64,000 bases of DNA from Halobaculum gomorrense (GCF_900129775.1 NZ_FQWV01000001.1:517780-581779); one strand, 5' to 3'; shown: positions 35,280 to 43,890, counted from the stretch's first letter. Program-made: numbers and translations. Notes: a model not told the origin generated them from the letters alone.

Positions 35280-36194
35280 ATGGCGACACTCGAACTCAAA
35301 AATCTCCAGGCGCAGGTCGCAGAGACGGGCGAAGAGATCCTCCGGGGCGTCGACCTCGAAGTGAACAACGGCGAGATCCACGCTCTGATGGGTCCGAACG
35401 GTTCCGGGAAATCGACGACTGCGAAGGTCATCGCGGGCCACCCGGCCTACGAGGTCACCGGCGGCTCGGTGAGGCTGACGCTCTCGGAGGCCGACGTCGC
35501 GGATATCGACGTGGACATCGACGAGGCGGATCTCACGTGGGACCTGCTCGATCTGGAGCCGAACGAGCGCGCCGCCCTCGGCATCTTCCTCGCGTTCCAG
35601 TACCCCGCAGAGATCGAGGGCGTGACCATGGTGAACTTCCTCCGGCAGGCGCTCAACGCGAAGCTCGACGAGCGCGAGGAGCTCTTCGAGGACGAGGACG
35701 AGGAGGGGGCCGACGCCGAGGACGACTCGGGGTACGACACGTCCCCGATGGAGGGCCCCGCCGACGACGGCGACGTGGGCGTCGCCGAGTTCCAGCAGCT
35801 CCTGAAAGAGAAGATGGAGCTGCTCGACATGGACGAGAAGTTCGCCGAGCGCTACCTCAACGCCGGCTTCTCCGGCGGCGAGAAGAAGCAGAACGAGGTG
35901 CTGCAGGCAGCGATCTTGGAGCCGTCGATCGCCGTGCTCGACGAGATCGACTCCGGGCTCGACATCGACCGCCTGCAGGACGTCTCGGAGGGCATCAACG
36001 CCCTCCGTGACGAGCAGGGAACCGGCATCCTCCAGATCACCCACTACCAGCGCATCCTCGACTACGTCGAACCGGACCACGTCCACGTGATGCTCGACGG
36101 GAAGATCGCCAAGTCCGGCGGCGCCGAGCTCGCCGAGGAGCTCGAGGACGAGGGGTACGACTGGGTCCGCGAGGAAGTCTACGAGGCGGCGTAA
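35280..36194 (+). CDS. sufC: Fe-S cluster assembly ATPase SufC
   Basis: 304 aa ABC-type ATPase. Walker A is MGPNGSGKSTT (~39-49), the signature FSGGEKKQNE (~200) and Walker B SIAVLDEIDSGLD (~220), with the SufC-specific HYQRILDYV. An acidic insertion of ~40 residues (LFEDEDEEGADAEDDSGYDT onward) in the middle explains the extra length over ~250 aa bacterial SufC and is a halophile trait. It powers the SufBCD scaffold. ATG 35280 matches the family beginning MATLELKNL. First gene of sufCBD. Confidence 0.96.
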   Translation: MATLELKNLQAQVAETGEEILRGVDLEVNNGEIHALMGPNGSGKSTTAKVIAGHPAYEVTGGSVRLTLSEADVADIDVDIDEADLTWDLLDLEPNERAALGIFLAFQYPAEIEGVTMVNFLRQALNAKLDEREELFEDEDEEGADAEDDSGYDTSPMEGPADDGDVGVAEFQQLLKEKMELLDMDEKFAERYLNAGFSGGEKKQNEVLQAAILEPSIAVLDEIDSGLDIDRLQDVSEGINALRDEQGTGILQITHYQRILDYVEPDHVHVMLDGKIAKSGGAELAEELEDEGYDWVREEVYEAA

Positions 36195-36250
36195 TCGATA
36201 ATGGTTACTGAACAGCCTAATGCGTACACACCCGTAAACACGATCAACAC

Positions 36251-37681
36251 ATGAGTTCGGACCAAGACCACCTGCAGAAGACCGACACCGAGGAGCGCTT
36301 CGACTTCAAGAAGGAGTCGAAGGCGGCGTTCGCGGCCGAGAAGGGGCTCACCGAGGAGACCGTTCACGCGATTTCCGAGGACAAAGACGAGCCCGAGTGG
36401 ATGTTGGAGCGGCGCCTCCGCGCCCTCGAGCAGTTCCAGGAGATGCCGATGCCGACCGACTGGCCCGGCCAGCCGGACCTGAGCGAGGTCGACATCGACG
36501 AGATCGTCCCGTACATCCGCCCCGACGTGGACGTCCGCGCGGGCGTCGACGACTGGACGGAGCTCCCCGACGAGATCAAGGACACCTTCGACAAGCTGGG
36601 CATCCCGGAGGCCGAGAAGAACGCCCTCTCGGGCGTCGGCGCCCAGTACGAGTCGGAGGTCGTCTACCAGAACATGCAAGAGCGCTGGGAGGAGAAGGGC
36701 GTGATCTTCTGCAACATGGACGAGGCCGTCCAGGAGCACGAGGAGATCGTCCGCGAGCACTTCATGACGACGTGCGTTCCCCCGAGCGACAACAAGTTCG
36801 CCGCGCTTCACGGGGCCGTCTGGTCGGGCGGCTCGTTCGTGTACGTTCCCGAGGACGTGACCGTGGAGATGCCCGTGCAGGCGTACTTCCGGATGAACTC
36901 CGAGGGGATGGGCCAGTTCGAGCACACGCTCATCGTCGCCGAGGAGGGCTCGGAGGTCCACTACATCGAGGGCTGCTCGGCCCCGAAGTACTCGGCGATC
37001 AACCTCCACTCCGGCGGCGTCGAGGTGTTCGTCGGCGAGGACGCCCACGTCCAGTACTCGACCGTCCAGAACTGGTCGAAGAACACGTACAACCTCAACA
37101 CCAAGCGCGCGCTCGTCGAGAAGAACGGCCGGATGGAGTGGATATCCGGGTCCATGGGGTCGAAGGCGACGATGCTGTACCCCAGCTCCATCCTCAAGGG
37201 CCGCGGCGCCTCGGACAACCACATCACCATCGCCTTCGCCGGCGAGGGCCAGAACATCGACACCGGAGCGAAGGTGTACCACAACGCGCCGAACACGAAG
37301 TCGACCATCGAGTCGAAGTCGATATCGAAGGACGGCGGTCGCACGAACTACCGTGGCCTCGTCCACATCGCCGACGGCGCCGAGAACTCCTCGACGGCCG
37401 TCGAGTGTGACGCGCTGATGTTCGACAACGAGTCGACCTCCGACACGATGCCGTACATGGAGATCAACGAGTCGAAAGTCGACGTGGCTCACGAGGCCAC
37501 CGTCGGGAAGATCGGCGACGAGGACGTGTTCTACCTGCAGTCGCGCGGCCTCGACGACGACGACGCCAAGCAGATGATCGTCTCGGGCTTCATCGAGCCG
37601 ATCACGGAGGAACTGCCCATCGAGTATGCCGTCGAGCTCAACCGGCTCGTCGAACTGGAGATGGAGGGCTCGCTCGGGTAA
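36251..37681 (+). CDS. sufB: Fe-S cluster assembly scaffold SufB
   Basis: 476 aa, full length. Right-handed beta-helix core with VYQNMQERWEEKGVIFCNMD, THE conserved FVYVPEDVTVEMPVQAYFRM, GAKVYHNAPNTKSTIESKSI and SRGLDDDDAKQMIVSGFIEP. Candidate cluster ligands include the Cys in CSAPKY and in VECDAL. It assembles Fe-S clusters with SufC and SufD in the cytoplasm. It is 56 bases after sufC, in an AT-richer spacer that may hold a weak promoter. Confidence 0.96.
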   Translation: MSSDQDHLQKTDTEERFDFKKESKAAFAAEKGLTEETVHAISEDKDEPEWMLERRLRALEQFQEMPMPTDWPGQPDLSEVDIDEIVPYIRPDVDVRAGVDDWTELPDEIKDTFDKLGIPEAEKNALSGVGAQYESEVVYQNMQERWEEKGVIFCNMDEAVQEHEEIVREHFMTTCVPPSDNKFAALHGAVWSGGSFVYVPEDVTVEMPVQAYFRMNSEGMGQFEHTLIVAEEGSEVHYIEGCSAPKYSAINLHSGGVEVFVGEDAHVQYSTVQNWSKNTYNLNTKRALVEKNGRMEWISGSMGSKATMLYPSSILKGRGASDNHITIAFAGEGQNIDTGAKVYHNAPNTKSTIESKSISKDGGRTNYRGLVHIADGAENSSTAVECDALMFDNESTSDTMPYMEINESKVDVAHEATVGKIGDEDVFYLQSRGLDDDDAKQMIVSGFIEPITEELPIEYAVELNRLVELEMEGSLG

Positions 37682-37718
37682 CTCCCGGCGCTCCGTCACC
37701 ATCCACTCACCACACACA

Positions 37719-38927
37719 ATGAGCACACAGCTACCCGCAAGCATCTCCGAGGAGACCGTCAACGAGATCTCCGCGGAGCGCGACGAACCGGACTGGCTCC
37801 TTCAGACGCGCCTCGAGGCGCTGTCGGCGCTCGAGGAGTTGGAGATGCCGAGCGTCATCGAGACGCCCGGTCGCCGCTGGACGAACCTTGAGGACCTCGA
37901 CTACGAGTCGATCGTCGATCCCCTCGACCAGCGCGACGAGACCGAACGCGTCTCCGCCGAGGGCGCGAAGGTCCTCGACTTCGAGACCGCTCTCGAGGAG
38001 CACCCCGAGCTCGTCGAGGAGCACTTCGGCTCGGTCACCGACCCGCAGACCAACTACCTCACCGCGCTGTCGACGGCGCTGTTCACGACGGGGACGGTCA
38101 TCTACGTTCCCGAGGGCGTCGACGCCGAGGACGTGAAGGTGCGCGCCGAGATGAACAGCACCTCGCTGTTCAGCCACACGCTCGTGGTCGCCGAGGACAA
38201 CTCTTCGGCGACGATCCTCGAGCGAATCTCCAACGGCTCCGCGGTCGACGGCGATCGCTACTTCAGCAACCTCGTGGAGATCGTCACGGGCGAGAACGCG
38301 TACGTCCAGTACGGCTCGCTGCAGAACCTCGACGAGGACGTGTACGACTTCACGCTGAAGCGCGGCGACGCGGACCGCTACGCCACGATCGACTGGATCG
38401 AGGGGAACATCGGCTCCCGGCTCACCCGCTCGGACATCGAGACGGAACTGAACGGCGACTCCTCGGAGACGAAGATCGTCGGCGCGTTCTTCGGCCACGA
38501 CGACCAGCACTTCGACATCAACGCCCGTGTGTGGCACAACGGCGAGCACACCACCGCCGACCTGGTCACGCGCGGCGTCCTCGACGACGAGGCGCGCTCG
38601 GTGTACGAGGGCGTGCAGGACGTCGGCCGCGAGGCGTGGGACACCAGCTCCTACCAGCGCGAGAACACGCTGATGTTGAGCGACGACTCCGAGGCCGACG
38701 CCTCGCCGAAGCTCATCATCCACAACCACGACACCGAGGCCTCGCACTCGGCGACCGTCGGGCAGGTGGACGCGGAGGATCTGTTCTACATGACCTCTCG
38801 CGCCATCTCGCCGAACACCGCCCGCAACATGCTCGTGGAGGGCTTCTTCGTCCCCGTCCTCGAGGAGGTCGAGGTCGACGAGCTCCGCGACGACATCGAC
38901 GACCTGATCGTCGCGCGCCTCGACTGA
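37719..38927 (+). CDS. sufD: Fe-S cluster assembly protein SufD
   Basis: 402 aa, paralogous to SufB. An N-terminal helical part (ISEETVNEISAERDEPDWLL) is followed by the beta-helix core (LFTTGTVIYVPEGVDAEDVK, RYATIDWIEGNIGSR, FFGHDDQHFDINARVWHNGE) and HNHDTEASHSATVGQVDAED near the end. It forms the SufBC2D complex and supports iron entry. ATG 37719 follows sufB by 37 bases. The upstream extension overlaps sufB and is rejected. Confidence 0.95.
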   Translation: MSTQLPASISEETVNEISAERDEPDWLLQTRLEALSALEELEMPSVIETPGRRWTNLEDLDYESIVDPLDQRDETERVSAEGAKVLDFETALEEHPELVEEHFGSVTDPQTNYLTALSTALFTTGTVIYVPEGVDAEDVKVRAEMNSTSLFSHTLVVAEDNSSATILERISNGSAVDGDRYFSNLVEIVTGENAYVQYGSLQNLDEDVYDFTLKRGDADRYATIDWIEGNIGSRLTRSDIETELNGDSSETKIVGAFFGHDDQHFDINARVWHNGEHTTADLVTRGVLDDEARSVYEGVQDVGREAWDTSSYQRENTLMLSDDSEADASPKLIIHNHDTEASHSATVGQVDAEDLFYMTSRAISPNTARNMLVEGFFVPVLEEVEVDELRDDIDDLIVARLD

Positions 38928-38966
38928 GGCGTTCGCGGCACCCGCGTTCGGAACTCACTGTCGCGG

Positions 38967-38980
38967 TTTTTGCCATTTTT
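38967..38980 (+). terminator. T-tract terminator of the suf operon
   Basis: Two runs of five T (38967-38971 and 38976-38980) lie ~40 bases after sufD. No stem is needed for archaeal T-tract termination. The spacer also separates the convergent gene at 39020. Confidence 0.5.
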
Positions 38981-39019
38981 CGGCGTCAGCCTCGAACGTC
39001 CAGCGACTGCGCCGTCGAG

Positions 39020-40345
39020 TCAGTCGCCGCCCTCGACCGTCTCCACCTCGAACGACACGCCGGTTCCCTCCAGCCGGTCGAGCAGCGGCAGCCCGATCCC
39101 CGAGGCCGGCGTCAACACGCCGCCGTCGTGGGGCGACTCGATCTCTCCCCTCGCGAGACACACCGCCGATTCCCCGAGCATCCGGCATGTCGAGCCGTAT
39201 CCGGGATCGCGGTCGCCGCGGACGGTCGCTTCGACGGCGAAACCGCCGGGGTGTCCGTCGGAGGCGCCCGTTCCCCGGAGACGGACCTCGAAGGAACTCC
39301 CCTCGATCGTCCCCTCGTCGGGCCCCTCGCCGGGGTCGGGGAGGACGTAGCGGTCGAGCGTCTCGCGGAGGGGGCCGATCGAGAGCGCGCCCGCGAGCAG
39401 TCTCTGGCCGGCGGTGAGCGCGCCGGCGCGGGCGAGGCCGCCGACGCCGTCGCCGGTCCGGAGCGCCTCGCTGTAGCGGAAGGTGTGGCCCCACGGATAA
39501 CCGAGGAGCGCGTTCGAGCGGCTGACGACCGGCTCATTGATCCGCGCCATGACGAACGGGGCGGTCCACGTGTCGGCGTCGCGGTCGTAGCCCGGCCCGC
39601 GCTGGGGACGCTCGGCCGGCGCGCCGCGGCTCTCGGGCGGGTCGAGCGCCCGCGGGTCGGCGAGGAGCCGACGGACCTCGCGGTCCTCAGCCGCGGTCTC
39701 GTACAGCTCGAGCATGCTCGCGACCGTCCCGCCGCTGAAGGCGCCGCCGCGGATCGAGACGTGTCCGCGCACCTCGTCGCACGGTGTCTCGAACTCCTCG
39801 TCCGCGTGCGTCTGGAGCAGCAGCGTGCCGAGGTCGCTCGGCACGGAGTCGAAGCCACAGCCGTGGACGATCCGTGCGCCGGTCTCGCGGGCTCGCTCGT
39901 GGTGCTCGTCGATCGTTCGGCGCATCCAGTGGACCTCGCCCGAGAGGTCGCAGTAGTCCGTCCCGTGTTCGACGCAGGCGGCGACGAGATCGGAGCCGTA
40001 CCTCGCGTAGGGACCGACGGTCGTGCAGACCACGGCCGTGCGGGCCGCGACCCGATCGAGACTCTCCCGGTCGAACGCGTCGCCCGTGAGGACATCGAGG
40101 GAGGCGAGCGCGTCGTCGCCAGTGTCGTTCCCGCCGTCGCTGTCGTTCTCGCCGCCGTCGTTCGTGTCGTGGTCGGCGATCAACTCGTCGCGAACGGCGG
40201 CGAGTCGCTCCTCGTCGCGGCCGGCGATCGCCCACTCGAGGTCGCCCGCGCCGTACCGCTCCGCCAGGTGTTCAGCGACGAGCCGCCCGGTGAAGCCGGT
40301 GGCTCCCCAGAGGACGACGTCGTGCGCCCGGTCGTCGTCAGTCAT
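39020..40345 (-). CDS. Saccharopine dehydrogenase-like oxidoreductase
   Basis: 441 aa. A Rossmann fold starts DVVLWGATGFTGRLVAEHLA. VVCTTVGPYARYGSDLVAAC, YCDLSGEVHWMRRTIDEHH, VHGCGFDSVPSDLG and RGGAFSGGTVASMLELY are hallmarks of the trans-acting enoyl reductase/saccharopine-dehydrogenase-like family (COG3268). An Asp/Asn/Gly-rich loop (~60-75) is halophile-specific. Substrate unknown; lipid or polyketide reduction is suggested in other organisms. It converges on sufD. Confidence 0.85.
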   Translation of the reverse strand: MTDDDRAHDVVLWGATGFTGRLVAEHLAERYGAGDLEWAIAGRDEERLAAVRDELIADHDTNDGGENDSDGGNDTGDDALASLDVLTGDAFDRESLDRVAARTAVVCTTVGPYARYGSDLVAACVEHGTDYCDLSGEVHWMRRTIDEHHERARETGARIVHGCGFDSVPSDLGTLLLQTHADEEFETPCDEVRGHVSIRGGAFSGGTVASMLELYETAAEDREVRRLLADPRALDPPESRGAPAERPQRGPGYDRDADTWTAPFVMARINEPVVSRSNALLGYPWGHTFRYSEALRTGDGVGGLARAGALTAGQRLLAGALSIGPLRETLDRYVLPDPGEGPDEGTIEGSSFEVRLRGTGASDGHPGGFAVEATVRGDRDPGYGSTCRMLGESAVCLARGEIESPHDGGVLTPASGIGLPLLDRLEGTGVSFEVETVEGGD

Positions 40346-40435
40346 CGGACGAACAGCTCACGGGCTCGGTTGTGCGCCGAACCGCTTCAGGGTTCCTTCG
40401 AGTCGACCCTTCACGGCGGACCGCTCAACAGCGGG

Positions 40436-40789
40436 CTACTCCACCGTCAGGTCGGCCGGCGGCGACGAGGCGCTGCGGTTCTCGTTCCACTCCGCCAGGA
40501 TCAACAGCAGCACGGCGCCGAACAGCATCGCGACGAACGCCGCGCTGCCGGCCGGGCCGTCGGTGACCGCGTGCGAGTCGAGCGTGTGGTGGAACCAGAA
40601 GAAATCCGTGAACGGCGAGTGATCGGCGTCCTCGAACGCCGACAGAATGATGTCGAGGTCCGGGAGCATCGCCCACATCCCGCTGAGGATGGCGTTTGCG
40701 CCGTTCTGGGTTGTCCGCCGGTAGAGACCGGTGGCGAGTAAGAGCACGATGGCTCCCGTCGCCCCGACAGCGAAGTGACCGATACCCAA
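40436..40789 (-). CDS. Membrane-bound metal-dependent hydrolase-like protein
   Basis: 117 aa. The order GIGHFAVGATGAIVLLLATG, WAMLPDLDIILSAFEDADHS and FFWFHHTLDSHAVTD matches the DUF457/YdjM family of small membrane proteins with a conserved His-Asp set. Two or three membrane helices. No ATG or GTG exists near the start; TTG 40789 is taken as start because a TATA-like ACATACAAG lies ~30 bases upstream. Catalysis has not been shown for the family to my knowledge. Confidence 0.65.
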   Translation of the reverse strand: MGIGHFAVGATGAIVLLLATGLYRRTTQNGANAILSGMWAMLPDLDIILSAFEDADHSPFTDFFWFHHTLDSHAVTDGPAGSAAFVAMLFGAVLLLILAEWNENRSASSPPADLTVE

Positions 40790-40973
40790 GGATACGCACG
40801 GATTTGGGTACTTGACGCTTGTATGTCTCTCGGCGGTCCCAGGGGTCGAGAAATCCGGACCGCTCGATCGTGGTCGTCGAGCGCCCCTGACCGTCGCCGC
40901 TCGATCGCCGCCCGGCCGCCGATTCCCGTCGGCCCGCCGATGCTCTCCCTTCCGCCGACGCCGGCCTCCCCCC

Positions 40974-42281
40974 TCAGTCTCCGCCGCTGAACACCGCCGT
41001 CCGCCCGCTCCGTCGACCGAGCCGCACCAGCGCCGGCAGCGTCGCGACCGCCAACAGGAACTCGCTGCCGCCAGCGACGACGAACGCGGCCGTGTAGCCA
41101 AACGTCGCGGCGACGGCGCCGCCTACGAGCGAGCCGGCAAGGAAGCCGAGACTCCCGGCGGCGTTGAAGCCGGCGACGGCCGCGCCGCGTTCGCCGTCGC
41201 CCGCGAGATCGACCACAAGCGCGAGCGTCGCCGGCGCCATCAGCGCGCCGAGGACGCCCACGAGGACCATCGTCGCGGCGACTGCCGGCACCGACGGCGC
41301 GAAGCCGACCGCGATCACGACGAGGCCGAAGACGGCCGACCCGGCGGCGACCGGGATTACCCGGCCGATCCGGTCCGAGAGGAGGCCGAACGGGTACTGC
41401 AGCAGCGCGAACGGCGCGAAGAAGGCCGCCAGCATCAGGCCCGTCGCGCCCGGACCGAGCCCGAACGCCTCGCGGAAGTACAGCGTCCCGACGAGCGCGA
41501 AAAAGCCCGCGACGAGGCGGTCGGCGAACGCGAACGCGTACGGGATCGCGAGCTCGCGGCGGTCTCGGAGTCCGGCGACCAGGGTCGCGAGCCCCCCGTG
41601 GCGGCGACCGGCTGTCGCGTCGGTCTCGGTCGCCCCGTCGGCGGCTCCTCCGCCGCCTGCTCCTGGCGGACGATCTGGAACGCTTAGCGAGCCGACGGCG
41701 GCGACGGCGAGCAGTCCGGCTGCGGCGTACAGGGGGACGGTCGCGCCGACCTCGAACAGCTGCCCGCCCAGCGGCGCGCCCGTGGCGGTCCCGAGGCCGA
41801 TAGCGATGCCCGCGACGCCCATGTTGCGCCCGTTTCCGCCGGCGCGATCGGCCAGCGCGGAGATCGCCAGCGAGAGCGCGCCGACGGTCATCGCGCCCTG
41901 CAGCGCCCGCAGCCCGAGCACCGCCCAGAAGGGGAGACCGACCCCGGCGACGCTCCCGAGCGCGAGGTAGCCGACCGCGCCGCCCCCGGCCGCGAGCGCG
42001 ACGAGGCGGCGGCGCTCTCCGAGTCGATCCGAGAGCGTCCCCCACGGTCCGGCGAACAGCGCGAACGCGGCGAACTCGACGGCGAGAAACAGCGTCGGTC
42101 CGGCGACACCGTCGCCGCCGAACGCGGCCGTGAGCAGGTCGATACCGGGGTACACGAGCGTCTGCGCCAGTAACACGGCGTACACGACGAGCGCGAGCGC
42201 AGCCCGGTCCCGGCGGGTGCTTCCGGGGAACTCGCCGCCTCCCGCCGCGGCCGTCGTCTCCGCATCGCTCGCTCCGGTCAT
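40974..42281 (-). CDS. Major facilitator superfamily transporter
   Basis: 435 aa with about twelve membrane helices. MFS loop motifs are visible after helix 2 (GPWGTLSDRLGERRRLVALA) and after helix 8 (FGLLSDRIGRVIPVAAG). A Gly/Ala-rich central loop (~205-235) separates the halves. It resembles drug/proton antiporter-type exporters; the substrate cannot be told. ATG 42281 is chosen because the upstream codons are Arg-rich. Confidence 0.88.
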   Translation of the reverse strand: MTGASDAETTAAAGGGEFPGSTRRDRAALALVVYAVLLAQTLVYPGIDLLTAAFGGDGVAGPTLFLAVEFAAFALFAGPWGTLSDRLGERRRLVALAAGGGAVGYLALGSVAGVGLPFWAVLGLRALQGAMTVGALSLAISALADRAGGNGRNMGVAGIAIGLGTATGAPLGGQLFEVGATVPLYAAAGLLAVAAVGSLSVPDRPPGAGGGGAADGATETDATAGRRHGGLATLVAGLRDRRELAIPYAFAFADRLVAGFFALVGTLYFREAFGLGPGATGLMLAAFFAPFALLQYPFGLLSDRIGRVIPVAAGSAVFGLVVIAVGFAPSVPAVAATMVLVGVLGALMAPATLALVVDLAGDGERGAAVAGFNAAGSLGFLAGSLVGGAVAATFGYTAAFVVAGGSEFLLAVATLPALVRLGRRSGRTAVFSGGD

Positions 42282-42386
42282 CGACGGTCGTTGGACGCGG
42301 GACTGCTTGAGCGTTCGGCGTCGCGGTCGGACGGGCCAGCGGATCACAACGCGGGCCCGCGCCGATCGAGTCGGCGCGAGGGGAAG

Positions 42387-42394
42387 GCTTACGG
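42387..42394 (+). promoter_or_regulatory. TATA-like box before ferritin/SirR operon
   Basis: GCTTACGG lies ~29 bases before ATG 42419, placing the expected start of transcription at the 20-codon ORF rather than at GTG 42478. Confidence 0.4.
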
Positions 42395-42418
42395 TTGCCG
42401 TCGCCCGACGCTGGATCA

Positions 42419-42481
42419 ATGAACGTGGAATCGGTTGCCGAGCGATCAGCCGCCGTCGAGCCGACGGGTGATCGTCCGTGA
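42419..42481 (+). CDS. 20-residue ORF coupled to ferritin-like gene
   Basis: ATG-started ORF MNVESVAERSAAVEPTGDRP. Its TGA overlaps the GTG of the ferritin-like gene (GTGA), and its ATG sits where a leaderless transcript should begin. It may be a leader peptide that feeds ribosomes to the next gene. It could also be chance; no homology can be claimed. Confidence 0.35.
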   Translation: MNVESVAERSAAVEPTGDRP

Positions 42482-42963
42482 GCGTCGGTCAACGGGTCAC
42501 CTCCGACCACCAGCTCGCGCGGCTGCTACAGATCGGCGTGGTGCTCGAAGAGGTCGTCGAAGCGCGGTCGACCCAGCACCACCAGGAGATGGACGGCGAT
42601 TTCGACGACGAGATCGCGGACCTCTTGGAGCATGCGGCCGAGGAGTCGGCCGGCCACCGCGAGCGGCTCGAGACGCTCATCGCGGAACTCGACGCGGAGT
42701 CCGTGTCGTACGACGAGATCGAGACGCTCGTCGAGGCGCAGTACGGGAGGACGAAGCCCGAGGATTTCGACGGCGTGCTGTACGATCAGCTGTGCAACGA
42801 GGAGACAGCGTACAAGTTCTACGACGACCTCATCGAGGCGATCGAGGAAAGCGACTCGTCGTTCTCCCTCGACCGCAAGCAGGTGCTCGACACGCTCCGT
42901 GACATCCGTGCGGAGGAGGCCGAGGGCGTCGAGGAGGTCACGGCGATCATGGAGCGACGATAA
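42478..42963 (+). CDS. Ferritin-like/helical-bundle protein
   Basis: 161 aa, four-helix-bundle character. A possible metal-ligand pattern is seen in LEEVVEARSTQHHQ, AAEESAGHRERLETLIAEL, NEETAYKFYDDLIEAIEES and RAEEAEGVEEVTAIMERR, with Glu and His spaced as in rubrerythrin/ferritin-like proteins. It is two bases upstream of a DtxR/SirR-type metal regulator and surely co-transcribed, which suggests iron or manganese handling. Start GTG 42478 is overlapped by the stop of a 20-codon ORF. Confidence 0.72.
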   Translation: MSVGQRVTSDHQLARLLQIGVVLEEVVEARSTQHHQEMDGDFDDEIADLLEHAAEESAGHRERLETLIAELDAESVSYDEIETLVEAQYGRTKPEDFDGVLYDQLCNEETAYKFYDDLIEAIEESDSSFSLDRKQVLDTLRDIRAEEAEGVEEVTAIMERR

Positions 42964-42965
42964 CG

Positions 42966-43403
42966 ATGAACACGGCAGACCAGTACCTGAAAGCGATCTA
43001 CCTCGTACAGGAGATGGAAGACGGGCCGGCGTCGACGGGCGCGGTCGCGGACGCGCTCGACGTGAGCCCCGCCTCGGCCAACGAGATGATCGGCAAGCTC
43101 GAAGCGCGCGGCCTCGCCGAACACGAGAAGTACAAGGGCGTCTCGCTCACCGACGAGGGGATCGTCGACGCGCGCGAGGCGCTGTCGAACTACTGCATCA
43201 TCGAGCGGTTCCTCGCGAACGTCCTCGAGGTCGAGGAGTTCCGTGCGGAGGCACGGTCGCTCGAAGCGGTCATCGACGACACCGTCGCCGAGCGCCTGGA
43301 CACGATCATCGATCGCGCCTCGGAGTGTCCCGACTGCTTCGACGCCGAGACGGACGCCTGTAAGTACCTCGCGGAGGTCGAATCCGAGAGTCCCGCCGAC
43401 TGA
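42966..43403 (+). CDS. sirR: DtxR/SirR family metal-dependent regulator
   Basis: 145 aa. An N-terminal winged helix (NTADQYLKAIYLVQEMEDGP, VADALDVSPASANEMIGKLE, GLAEHEKYKGVSLTDEG) is followed by a metal-sensing dimerisation domain (LSNYCIIERFLANVLEVEEF, ARSLEAVIDDTVAERLDTII) and a Cys cluster (CPDCFDAETDAC). It represses metal uptake when iron or manganese is bound. It forms a tight pair with the ferritin-like gene. No SH3-like C-terminal domain is present, as usual in archaea. Confidence 0.88.
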   Translation: MNTADQYLKAIYLVQEMEDGPASTGAVADALDVSPASANEMIGKLEARGLAEHEKYKGVSLTDEGIVDAREALSNYCIIERFLANVLEVEEFRAEARSLEAVIDDTVAERLDTIIDRASECPDCFDAETDACKYLAEVESESPAD

Positions 43404-43473
43404 CTCGCAGGGTCGCCGTCGGACCGTCGACCACCCCATCGGCGGCGAGCCGTCGATAGGAACTGAACGCCCC

Positions 43474-43480
43474 GGTATAC
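43474..43480 (+). promoter_or_regulatory. TATA box of small zinc-finger gene
   Basis: GGTATAC ends ~23 bases before GTG 43503, fitting a leaderless transcript. Confidence 0.4.
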
Positions 43481-43502
43481 GATCGCCCACGTGGGTGTTG
43501 GT

Positions 43503-43637
43503 GTGGCCAGTCGGATCAAGTCGCTCGTTGGGGCGGGCGACGACCACGACTTCGAGTTCGCCGGCCGTGAGCGGGAGTTCGGGGCGAACAACCAGCAGTG
43601 TGCCGAGTGCGACGGCTCCGACATCCGACGGATCTGA
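43503..43637 (+). CDS. 44-residue CxxC protein
   Basis: 44 aa from GTG 43503: SRIKSLVGAGDDHDFEFAGR, then REFGANNQQCAECDGSDIRRI. One Cys-x2-Cys pair near the C-terminus suggests a small zinc-finger-type protein; with only two Cys it may bind metal as a dimer. It resembles the short CPxCG-related proteins known in haloarchaea. The start is set by the TATA spacing. Function unknown. Confidence 0.6.
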   Translation: MASRIKSLVGAGDDHDFEFAGREREFGANNQQCAECDGSDIRRI

Positions 43638-43717
43638 CCGGGCGGGAGTGATGCGGTCCGACTGACGACCGCGGAAGGTAACCCTATTGTACGTCGGTGC
43701 GATAGTGCCGAGCACGC

Positions 43718-43790
43718 AGTCCCGTGGTGTAGTGGCCAATCATGAGGGCCTTTGGAGCCTTCGACGGCGGTTCGAATCCGCCCGGGACTA
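43718..43790 (+). tRNA. tRNA-Gln (anticodon TTG)
   Basis: 73 bases fold well. Acceptor AGTCCCG pairs with CGGGACT, discriminator A at 43790. The anticodon stem is AGGGC/GCCTT around loop CTTTGGA, reading CAA codons. The T-stem GGCGG/CCGCC encloses TTCGAAT. The D-arm is short (GTG/CAT) as in archaeal tRNA-Gln. No intron and no encoded CCA. The last 24 bases recur at 43867-43890. Confidence 0.96.
43767..43790 (+). repeat. 24-bp direct repeat, copy 1 (tRNA-Gln 3' end)
   Basis: Identical to 43867-43890. It covers the T-arm and the 3' acceptor strand of the tRNA, the segment most used as an attachment site by archaeal integrative elements. Confidence 0.9.
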
Positions 43791-43866
43791 TTTCTCGCGA
43801 ACAAAGGTGAGCGAGAGATATCCTCCGGTGGATTCGAGCCCAGAGGACGAGCGAATTCGAGTCCTC

Positions 43867-43890
43867 GCGGTTCGAATCCGCCCGGGACTA
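43867..43890 (+). repeat. 24-bp direct repeat, copy 2 (att-like)
   Basis: Exact second copy of the tRNA-Gln 3' end, starting 100 bases after copy 1. There is no 5' tRNA half before it, so it is not a tRNA gene. The 76 bases between the copies encode nothing recognisable and hold a small inverted repeat (GAGGAC 43843-43848, GTCCTC 43861-43866). Confidence 0.85.

Noticed and set aside
34380-36086. 568-codon antisense ORF over polB/sufC
   Set aside because: Opposite-strand open frames are expected in GC-rich DNA; the Val/Leu/His-rich product mirrors Asp/Glu-rich sense codons.
38531-40741. 736-codon + strand ORF
   Set aside because: It is Arg-rich, overlaps sufD in another frame and lies antisense to the saccharopine-dehydrogenase-like gene.
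43801-43890. Second tRNA gene
   Set aside because: Only the T-arm and 3' acceptor strand are present; there is no anticodon stem or 5' acceptor strand.
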